64,000 nt of DNA, taken from contig NC_079373.1 of NCBI RefSeq assembly GCF_021018895.1, positions 16,436,501-16,500,500 on the forward strand, given 5' to 3'. Below the pieces are notes generated by a model. That model was not told the DNA's origin. It worked only from the letters and a program-made list of their open reading frames with translations, and made no database searches. The DNA is from Seriola aureovittata. Its lineage: Eukaryota > Chordata > Actinopteri > Carangiformes > Carangidae. A program made the position numbers and the translations under genes. Each line of letters starts with the position of its first letter. Within the stretch, counting starts at the first letter, position 1. Shown piece after piece: positions 22,040 through 64,000 of this stretch.

Positions 22040-25000
22040 ATGAGGAGGCTGACCAAGAAGAAGGCTCTAACTCTGGTGAAGGAGTTGGACGCCTTCCCCA
22101 AAGTTCCCGAGAGCTACGTGGAGTCCACAGCCAGCGGTGGGACAGGTAATCTACACACACCCCTACAAAGCTGTAACACAAACATTTTGTGATTTTAATC
22201 TCACCACAGTGATTTATGTTGATACTCTCTCCAGTGTCTCTGATAGCCTTCACTCTCATGGCTGTACTTGCCTTCCTGGAGTTCTTTGTGTACAGAAACA
22301 CATGGATGAGGTATGAGTATGAGGTGGACAAAGACTTCAGCAGGTGAGAGATTGAAATGTGATTATTCTGCTTAAAACCTGTTTTTAGCTGTGCACAACG
22401 AAACTGAACACTATAACATTCACAAAGGTATCATTTATTGCAAGACTGTTGTATTGCATTAGTTTTTAGCTAGGTGTTCCTAATAAACTGACAACTGAGT
22501 TCTCCTTCATTCACAGTAAACTCAAGATAAATGTTGACATTACAGTTGCCATGAGATGCCAATGTAAGTACAAGAAATTTACATTGTATTTTTAGCTCTA
22601 TTTTAAAAGAAGCACTCATTCATATTTGGTTGAGAAAGGTCAGATGTGTTTTTAATTTGTGTGTATGCATGAATGTAGATATAGGTGCAGATGTCCTGGA
22701 TCTGGCAGAAACCATGGTGGCCTCTGATGGATTAAAATATGAACCAGTGAGTATCAGCTACCACAATTAATTTACTGAATAATGAAGTTGAGGAGCTAAA
22801 AGTGAAACTTGTCAGTGGAAAGTTAAAGGTTTTAAACTTCAAAATTCCTTTAATCCTATTTAATCCCTTATATTTCGGTGGTAATGCTTCTTTATACTTG
22901 TCTGACAATTTTTTTTTTTTACATTTTAGGTCAACTTTGAACTCTCCCCACAGCAAAGATTATGGCAAATGTAAGATTCAAATTAACTCTTTGAACCTGT
23001 AATATCTAGGACACTCCCTAAAGGAATATGGTGACATTTTGACTATGCTTATGTTATTTACATTCTGCAAGGAGTTGCCTTTTAATCTATGGTCTCTCTC
23101 TCATTCGTAGTAGAGATGCAACTAATGATTATTTTCATTGTCAATTAATCTGGCAGTTATTGTCTTGATTAACTGATTCATCATTTTGTCTATAAAACAT
23201 AACAAAATAGTAAAAAATGACTATTTTCTGCAGCTCAAGTTGATGTATTTAGATGGCTTGTTTTGTTGGCGCAACCAAAACTCAACAATGTTAATATTAC
23301 ACAGAATGTTGTTAAAATAACTGTAATGATTCATTGATTAATTTTAATTTTCTTTTGGTGAGTTAATGAATTAATCTGTTAATTGTTAGAGCTCTAATCA
23401 ATAGGTAGCAGTGTTAGTAAATTAGTAGTAGTAGTTAGTAAAAAAGGACATCAAAAGGTATTTTCTACCTATACAAACCAGTAAACTCATTGATGCAATA
23501 TGGTTTTACCTGATTTGTACGGATTTTAAAATTTAAATGCTGTTTTATCCATTGAATTGCTTTTGTCTCACTCCAAGTGAGTCCTTGTTTTCTTAACTTT
23601 TCTGTCCTTCACTTTTAGGACTCTTCTGCACATTCAGGAGCGTCTGAGAGTGGAGCACTCTCTTCAGGATGTGCTCTTCAAGACTGCAATAAAAGGAGCT
23701 CTTCCTGCTCAGCTTCAAAGGTACAGGATCCTAAAAATAAGCCGTTTTCTGTTTGGAGCTGAGAGATGGCTGAAAATATGATTACAATGATAAACCAAGA
23801 AGTACTCAACCTTCCATATACTTTGATAAAATGATCCCCTCCACACTGTGTTTCTCTTTTTCTCCACAGTGAGGACAGCTCCACTTCCCTCAGTGCCTGC
23901 AGGATACATGGACATCTGTATGTCAACAAGGTGGCAGGAAATTTCCACATTACTGTTGGCAAGTACGTATCCACATGGTTATAAACATGCTCATAATGAT
24001 AAATTGTTAAATTAGTAGAAATTAGACATTTTGCAAGAATTACACCTGTGCATGTTTTATCAAACGTTAGACGGACAGAAGAACTTTTTATCCCTCCACA
24101 GGTCCATCCCACATCCCAGAGGCCATGCCCATCTAGCTGCTCTAGTCAGCCATGACAGTGAGTTCATTATCTTTTTAACAAACTGTTACACATATCTACT
24201 TTAAATTCTTATACTTTGACCATATGGTGATGATATTCACACTGTATATTAAAGTTGCAATGACACATAAAATGTTGACAATAACTGTTTTGACTACTTC
24301 GCATTGTGCTACAGCTTATAACTTTTCTCACCGAATTGACCACCTGTCCTTTGGAGAAGAGATCCCTGGGATTATCAACCCACTGGATGGGACAGAGAAA
24401 GTCACTGCTGATTGTACGTCTGTGTATCAAACATTTTTATCATCATTTATGCTTCGATATGCTTTCTTTTTCATTGACGGATTTTTGATCGTTCTCTCCA
24501 GCTAACCACATGTTTCAGTACTTTGTCACCATCGTGCCAACCAAGCTGAATACCTACCAGGTCTCTGCTGACACACATCAGTATTCAGTCACTGAGCGGG
24601 TAGGTTTTCATTTTGCTCATGTTTGTATATTTGTGTAGTATCTATCCATATGGTGAATGTGTTTGTATTCCTCCTGTTCTGCAGGAACGAGTGATAAACC
24701 ATGCTGCAGGCAGCCATGGAGTCTCGGGGATCTTTATGAAGTATGATATCAGTTCACTAATGGTCAAAGTCACTGAGCAGCACATGCCCCTCTGGCAGTT
24801 TCTTGTCAGACTCTGTGGCATCATCGGAGGCATTTTCTCTACCACAGGTAGATAAACTCCCTAAACCGGTAAAATGTTTCACTGAGTGCCAGATGCATAT
24901 TAAGACCTCACTGGAGCATTATGATGTTTTCAGCCACACTTTAAAATGCTGACCCCACTGTAGATCAAACTTTTAGATTGCTTTCCTGACTTCTAGGCAG

Positions 25001-26004
25001 CCATCAACTGCAAGTGTGATTATCAACTTTCAGAGATAAGTAATCTATCATAGGGAACATTTATTTCACCTTATTTATTTCTTTTCTAGTCTTAGTAATG
25101 CTATTTTTGCAAGGTAAATGCAGTGGTAAGCAGGGACTGTTTGGAAAAATCTTTGTAGGCACATTTGCAGATGCAGCTGAGTCAGCAGGTGTACAGTAAC
25201 CCATGTATTTAAAACGGTAAATACCAGTCCACATTAACAGTGTCCATGTTTATTTATATTATATTATATTATTTATATATATTATTTATTAGCTTCTTAG
25301 CTTATTTAGCTTCTTACAAGCACCTGAACACATGAACAAGAAGGATTTTTTTTAAAGTAGGACTTGTCACCCTTACATGTATCTAATGTGAGATTGCTGG
25401 CTGCTGGATTCCTCAGAAATATTGAAGATGATGGGAGGAGGTGATGAGTATTTCAGAAAAAGGTAGAAGAATATTTCTGCGTGTGAGGGTCGACATTGTC
25501 TTATAGTGTTAGTGTTAGTGTGTTGTTGTTAAGCAGCTTGGAAAGAGATACAAACCATACTCTGTTTTATTTATGGATGTCTGTCAAATGCAGACATGCA
25601 CATCCTCTCCTATAAAAGCTACAGCTTATACACTTAACAGCTTCAACCAAGCTATTTTCACCTCATCTAAGCTGTCATGAGCATCAGCATCTAAATGTTG
25701 GATCTTTTCTTTCTCTTGCAGGTATGCTCCATAGTATGGTTGGCTTCTTGGTGGATGTAGTTTGCTGTCGTTTCCAAATGGGAATCTACAGACATCTTAA
25801 GGTAAGTGAATCCATGACTGTAAACCTTGCAGACTGAGTATTCACCTTGAATTAAAACCTATTGGCAAACTGAAAAGAGTAATTTAACTCTCTTTTGGAG
25901 TTATCATTATGAATCTTTCTGTTCTTCCTTCCCAGGAGGCTCCTCTGGATGTGCAGGAAAACAGTGAAACCTCAGTTCCTCCAGAAAATTACTCTCAAGA
26001 ATGA
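22040..26004 (+). CDS. ergic2: ERGIC and Golgi protein 2 (Erv41 homologue), 13 exons
   Basis: Exons 22040-22145, 22235-22343, 22517-22563, 22679-22746, 22930-22970, 23619-23720, 23870-23962, 24102-24157, 24315-24413, 24502-24599, 24685-24847, 25722-25801 and 25936-26004 join in frame to 376 residues (human 377). The start MRRLTKKKALTLVKELDAFP is the family N-terminus. A first membrane segment is at about 36-55 and a second at about 313-342 (VRLCGIIGGIFSTTG onward), leaving a large lumenal domain with the signature blocks CRIHGHLYVNKVAGNFHIT, GHAHLAALV, YNFSHRIDHLSFGE, INPLDGTEK and HGVSGIFMKYD. Known role: with ERGIC3 it cycles between ER, ERGIC and cis-Golgi as a cargo receptor in COPI/COPII traffic. 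The short C-terminal cytosolic tail is divergent and acidic. Every join keeps phase and every boundary is GT/AG. Confidence 0.95.
23111..23396. repeat. Degenerate teleost repeat, AATTAATC family, in ergic2 intron
   Basis: Starts with 'agagatgcaactaatgattatt' sense and ends with its inverted counterpart around 'gttaattgttagagctct', with internal words 'attaactgattcatcatttt' and 'aaaatagtaaaaaatg'. These are marks of a very common short non-autonomous element in teleosts with inverted ends. No coding capacity. Related pieces are at 26925-27095 and 53999-54498. Confidence 0.65.
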
Positions 26005-26710
26005 GACATCAGCAGCAACTCAGCTGCAGCCGACTGACAGCTCACCATCTTGGCCTAACCCACCAGTCAGCAGTGAGATGCTGGGAAAATGTTTACAAGT
26101 TGTTTTTAATAGAAAATGTGTCCCTGCTTTGCTCAGAAATGTGTAAATATTTTTTATCTTTTAACAAAAATCTTTATTGGATGGGTGATTCTGACATAAC
26201 TGTTCATCCACCTTGGAAGGATTGTAATCAATACCTCCACTAATTTTCTGTCACTTTCACTGGAAGGCCGCACCAGACTGAACAGCGTAAATTATTTACA
26301 TCCTTATTGTAGGTCTGACTTCATTAAATGGACGGTACCTGGTATTAAATTTCTCACTATACCCACTTGGGGATTTTCATTTATCCTGACCTTTTCTCTG
26401 GGTTACATTTTTGTGTATACACTTGATTGACGGATTAGGTTTGACCTGTGGAAAAGCAGGACATTTTTCAGACTCCTTGATGCAGTTTGGTGACCTCAGA
26501 AAGCTCCCAGTATAACTCTGCTCAACTTCAAGCTGACGAGTTCTAATCAGCTGCAATAAAGGAAAAACCTATGTGGGGGTGCAGGGCCATTAAAGGGGAA
26601 TTGAGAGAAAAGACTAAAAGGGTTCTAAAATTGTTCCACAAGTGTGCCTGTGTTGTGCTCACTGTGGCAACTATGAGGCTGATTTGTTAAATAAAATCAA
26701 CTTTCAACTT
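26005..26710 (+). other. ergic2: ergic2 3' UTR
   Basis: Non-coding sequence from the stop codon to a canonical AATAAA at 26690-26695; cleavage is probably near 26710. A short frame overlapping the last exon is a shadow. Confidence 0.65.
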
Positions 26711-26924
26711 GTTGTGGATCCATTGTTAGTATTTATATTCTGGTATAATCCCACCCAAAGCCAATAATTATTTCATACATGATCGGTGTTCGGTCTATAA
26801 AATATTCAAAAACTTTTGAAAATCATCAGATCTCTCACTGTATGTTTTGAGAACCTAAGGTGACATCCTCTGGTGTCTTATGTTATGTCCAATTAATACA
26901 ACAGTCTAAATCCTGAAAATATTA

Positions 26925-27095
26925 AATTTTATATGAAACATAGAAAAGCAGTAAATATTCACATCTGAGAAGCTGGAACCAGAGAATATGTAATTTCTGC
27001 TTGGTTAAACAACCACAACCATTAATCAACTGTCAGAATTGTTGGTCATTAATATTCTGTCAATTGATTAACTGACTGATAGTTTCAGCTCTAGT
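26925..27095. repeat. Fragment of the AATTAATC-type teleost repeat between convergent genes
   Basis: The phrases 'gtaaatattcacatctgagaa', 'gctggaacca' and 'attgattaactgactgatag' mark a truncated copy of the same family as 23111-23396. It lies in the 0.45-kb gap between the ergic2 and magi2 poly(A) signals. Confidence 0.6.
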
Positions 27096-27158
27096 CTCAT
27101 CACTGTGGTTATAAGTAAAACAATCTCTAGAAATGAATATTTTACACCATGTCAAGAG

Positions 27159-29704
27159 TTTATTTGACAGTATTTCAGAATATCTTTCAGTAAACAAGTT
27201 TTTTGTTTTTTAGCAAAATGTAATATATCAGTACTGTCGCATTTCATAAAAATAGTTGTTCACGTCTTTGAAACTACAGTATCAATGATACAGTAAACCA
27301 TATTTGTAGGAATACAGCTGTACAAGGTGAATAGTACACAATTAACACTACACAGTTATACTTGATCTCAATGGGGATTTATGAACGTGCCATCCTTCAC
27401 AGGTTCCAATAAAGCATTTTTTTGTTTCTGTATACAAAATCACTCACAGCAGGCAGGGGGACGGCCTGGATGGAGACAGAGGGCTGGATGACATATTCTT
27501 TCACCTACATAGAGTAAACACATTTCTACAGCCAAACGGCATGTTCTCATGCTCCTCACTAACATGTTAACCAGTTTATCACATGAACCACAGGTGTATT
27601 CATCTTTTCAAGTCAGCTCAGAAAACATCCAGACCACACGTTTTACCCAGAAACCAGTGTGGGTCAAGTTCAGTCCTGATGGTGCTTTATGCACAAGTTC
27701 TTACTAGTGTTCCAGTTTGCAGGTGCACTGTCTCGCTAGAAGCAGTTTACCAGTTGGTCTATACCAGTTTACAAGAACAGGTTGGATCTGCCTTCATGCT
27801 GCATTCAGTCACATTGTCACAATGCATTATGATTTTTTTTTTTTTTTTTTTTTTAAACTCATATGATCCTCTAGTACTCAAAAGCTATTGTGATTAATTT
27901 TAATGAGAGCAAATATCTTGTTGAGAGAAATGGATGATATCAAAATGGAGAAATGCAGGGGGATAGTGACTTCATCTGTGTCTCAGTTTAATAGCAGCAT
28001 GCCTCGACTCTGCCAGTGACAAAACTTTGCGATCGAACGGATATTTCACAGATCATCTAAAATCTTGGGTTCAGATTCAGAGTATTGTCACAGCCTGCAA
28101 ATGTGTGGAATAGACAAATAAAGCTGAAATGACACTCATCTGACACAACAGAAACCATGGTTCACTTAGATAATAACCCTGTCTGGATAAACGTTCACAG
28201 CTCGACTCTCCCGGATGACTCTCTAAGAAGAGTAATGCTACAGGCTACATTTTATCTCCTCTTCAACATTAGGGGACAACGGCAATCATTGACACTGATA
28301 AGCTATACAGCTGAGAGTGCATCAAGATAACTGTATATACTGCTTGGTATTAAGTCAGAAGAAAACAGGCTCCACAACTCAACATTTTGCTGATATGTGT
28401 GCATGGTCACTAACATCTGTTTTGCATTCAGTTCCCAAAGCAAATCACAACGGCAACAGCTCTGCATTAGTTTGAGTAAGGCACTCTGCCCCACCTCATA
28501 ACCATCGGCCTCCTCTTCCCCACACCGATGCCCCTCTCCCACAGTGATGTGGTACACGTAGCACAGTAAAAGGCATAGAAATGGGAAATATAGACTGGAC
28601 AAACTTTTTCTGTTGAGCATCAAATGAATACAGCACAGCTTATAATTCTGCACAATGACTGCATGGTTGACTTGTGATCTGGTGTACATAACTCAGAACA
28701 GTATTATGAGTTCTTACTAAGCCAACTGTTGTCAGTCACTCAAAAGTTCAATTTGATGAAAAAAAGATCTTCTTTGTCTCACATGAGTACCAACTGGTCG
28801 GCTCCACAGAGGATGTCCTCTCTATACTCTACCTCTAAAAGACACGTGAGTCCCTGTTTAATGACATGGTGGTTTACATCCATGCACACCACCACTGCCT
28901 CCCTCAGCAGTCTGGGTTTGGTGACTTGCACAGTCTTTGATATGTAGTCATAGACGAGGCCATGGAAATAGTGATCCTAAAATACTGTCCTGGTGTTTTT
29001 TTCTCTTTTCTTTACAATGTTTCTAACTACAACACGGCCTCAAAAAAAACACCAACAGGTATATTTTTGAGTTTACCAAATGTACATATTTTTCACATCT
29101 TTACATTTACAGTATATGATATATTGGTAGGCGTGTGAGATCTTAACATATGTCACGTTAACCAGGCTGTCACTCGGGTCAGTGCCATGTCCTCCAGGAG
29201 TTTCAGCGTCACTTCCTCCATCAAATTTGTAGTCTCATTCTTCCCACTGCACAGAGAAAATGGAGCAAAAGTAAACCTCTTGGTTGTACATATGTCTCTC
29301 CTGTGAGGAACCTTGTTCCATCTGAGGTTATGTTGCACTAACCAATCTGTGCCAGATACGGTTGAGCGGTTAAAAAGTACGCATCAAAAGCACAGCTCCA
29401 CTCAGAATCAGACAACGGGGTTTCATTTGTGATCAGAACATCAGCTGTTACAACCGTGGGTCCAAAATGCCTCCATCTGGGTTTATACTGTATGTTACAA
29501 TAGCTGTGAGAGTTCCTCTGTTTTTTAAGGTGGTGGGTGTAATAATCATCTCGTAAGAACAAATGAAAAAAAATATGATTTAAGAACTAGATGGAGAAGA
29601 AAACAGGACAGAAAGAGAGAGCAAGGGAGATTTACTGTTCATCCAATGGTGAACTGAATGAGGAGCCAGACAGTGTGATCCAGTCCAAACCAGCTAGATC
29701 CATT
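27159..29704 (-). other. magi2: magi2 3' UTR
   Basis: About 2.5 kb of non-coding sequence between the stop codon and a minus-strand AATAAA (plus-strand TTTATT at 27159-27164). It contains a 22-base T run on the plus strand (27833-27854). Short open frames on either strand within it match nothing. The length suits a regulated neural 3' UTR; the end is inferred. Confidence 0.5.
27833..27854 (+). repeat. poly(T) run
   Basis: Twenty-two consecutive T, that is an A run in the magi2 mRNA sense. It could cause internal oligo-dT priming in cDNA libraries. Confidence 0.95.
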
Positions 29705-62326
<32,622 letters not shown>

Positions 62327-64000
62327 CTGAGGGCAGAGAGGCAGGGCAAGCTTTGTGTTAGTGGCCACATGTATGACTATCTCAGGTGATGTAACACACA
62401 GTCTGTCAAGCAGAGCTGAGGTCCACTGCTCGTCGCAAACTGGGGCTTTGAACAGATGATTTCCTTTTAAAATGTATGACATATCTGTCTGAACAGAGTG
62501 CAGCAGAGGTAAATTATACTGCCTGTGACCGGGGACAAATCATTTCCGAAAAATTCGATCGATTTTGTGCATTTGCCCACTGGCAGATGTTTCAAGAAGC
62601 AAAGGCAGTGGCTAATAGTCGAGATCTTCCGACTGACGAGCCTCTACGTAAACCTGAGAATGTGAAATGACACACGGATCCAGGATCCAGACTTTTATTT
62701 ACTATTATGTGAAATTTTTATTTTAAAATCTATCAAATGTTGATGCTATAAATCAGAAAATAAAAACATATCCTGTTTCCATACTGACAACTCCTTCATT
62801 TCCCAGTCCCACCCTACCCATACAGACAGAAATAAGAGGGGTTGACCACAATACCAAGGGGCTTTCTTATAAACAAGGAGAAAAAGATAAAAGAAGCAAT
62901 ACAATACTGTGAGTGAGCAAAACAGCCAAACCACCACAAAGAAGTCAATACCATCAGTGTGCTTCCATCTCCTCCTACTGCGAATGACATATTTTTCTGC
63001 CCTATCGTACACCCTATATGACATTCTTTTATAGGCAGCAACCCTCCCTTCAAAGGAGGCACTCCAGGTGTCTTCCAGTTAATTTACTGTTCCGTCACTA
63101 CTGCTGTCTGGACCCAGTCCTTCAGTGACGACAGATAACACCTTTTTGTAAAATATGACATTTTAGACAAGATACAAATTGAAAACCTGTGACATCCACA
63201 ATATAACAGTGACTCTTGATCCAGAATTGTCTCATTTTCCACCTTCATACTTTCCAGCAGTCTACAGAATCTTTTAAAGTTCACAGAATATAAACCTGGA
63301 TCCAGACTTTCTAGCCCACCTCAGTTCAGGTTTCAGTTTTTTGTCATGTATTTAGGGCCAATGTAAAGGTCAAGTACAGTAGTTTGTCATGTTGGGTCCA
63401 TATTAACATGTGAACAACACATGCTCCTGACATTCATATAGCTTGTGCTCTTAAACATTGTGACTGTGTGTGAACTTAACAAAATCACTGTGAAAGATTG
63501 AAACAAATTAGCATTTATAATAATACGTGTTTAAATTGTTTGGCGTCAATGGGCAAAAACTCCATAATAACCTTTCAGCATATTGTAATCTAAGTGGTCT
63601 GGGAGCAAACAAGACATCTCCACCTCCTTTTAGCTCTGTTTTCAGACTGAAGAAAATCTAGCTTGTGATGAGAAACTTTAGCCAATCACACACAGAGAGA
63701 GAGAGAGAGCGAGAGCGAGAGAGAGAGGAGAGATGGGGTCTGAGGAGAGAGTCTCTATTGACTTTTCTACAAATGCAGATGCGTATGCACTTCAGATGGT
63801 TACGTGTCAGTATTAAATTAGCCAATTTACTAGTTTACTGGCTCTAAAAAGCCCAAGCCGGTTGTCTTATCTTAATTAATATGGGACAGAGAAAGATTAT
63901 TCCAGTGTTAGTGGGAGGAATAACATATTAGTGACAGGTGAGGTTTCAGTAATAGCCAATTGCTTCCCCAGCAGCAGATAGTAGAAAATCATTTGAAAAC
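62327..64000 (-). other. magi2: magi2 intron running off the right edge
   Basis: No further magi2 exon is recognised: nothing resembles the guanylate-kinase or PDZ0 region. A complex CpG-containing block at about 62476-62690 stays open for 64 codons on the plus strand. A short GA repeat lies at about 63692-63733. Confidence 0.55.

Noticed and set aside
24221..24300. Possible C/D-box snoRNA in an ergic2 intron (GTGATGA near 24227)
   Set aside because: No D box CTGA at a proper distance inside the intron and no terminal stem.

Overview
This is a vertebrate nuclear genome window, almost certainly from a ray-finned (teleost) fish. It holds five intron-containing protein genes with GT/AG introns. 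Introns are short in the left half and repeat-rich in the right half. There are many long CA/GT and GA/CT microsatellites and several degenerate interspersed repeats of kinds I associate with teleost genomes. I see no prokaryotic features, rRNA, tRNA or CRISPR. Species cannot be named from the sequence.

Layout. Positions 1-9226 (+) hold the 3' two-thirds of a DENND5-family gene, called dennd5b: 17 exons, 891 residues, with the RUN and PLAT regions visible; the 5' DENN part lies off the left edge. Positions 14601-15988 (+) hold sinhcaf (fam60a), a SIN3-HDAC subunit, with a GC-rich promoter near 11.65-12.05 kb, a CpG-bearing first intron and a 1.9-kb 3' UTR. Positions 19061-20014 (+) hold kxd1, a BORC subunit. 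Positions 22040-26004 (+) hold ergic2 (13 exons, 376 residues), an early-secretory-pathway membrane protein. From about 27.16 kb to the right edge, on the minus strand, lies magi2: 19 exons, 1346 residues in the window, with two WW domains, five PDZ domains and the long C-terminal tail. Its N-terminal PDZ0 and guanylate-kinase region lies beyond 64000. ergic2 and magi2 converge tail to tail with only about 0.45 kb between their likely poly(A) signals.

The genes do not form a functional cluster: Rab regulation, chromatin repression, lysosome positioning, ER-Golgi cycling and synaptic/junctional scaffolding are unrelated jobs. The linkage is of evolutionary interest. DENND5B, SINHCAF and ERGIC2 are neighbours on human 12p11, whereas KXD1 (human 19p13) and MAGI2 (human 7q21) come from other human chromosomes.

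I found no convincing undescribed system. The best second-look items are a pair of overlapping upstream ORFs in the ergic2 leader (the longer ends one base before the main start), a perfect 14/14 CTCF-type motif in a magi2 intron and a weaker one before ergic2, a palindromic SRF-type CArG box in the sinhcaf promoter, a 28-bp exact direct duplication downstream of kxd1, a nested pair of repeats at 54.0-54.5 kb, lineage-specific low-complexity expansions in Sinhcaf and Magi2, and a weak-looking donor plus a 32-nt micro-exon in magi2. All exon boundaries were read by eye from GT/AG signals, reading-frame phase and remembered family sequence; no alignment was run.
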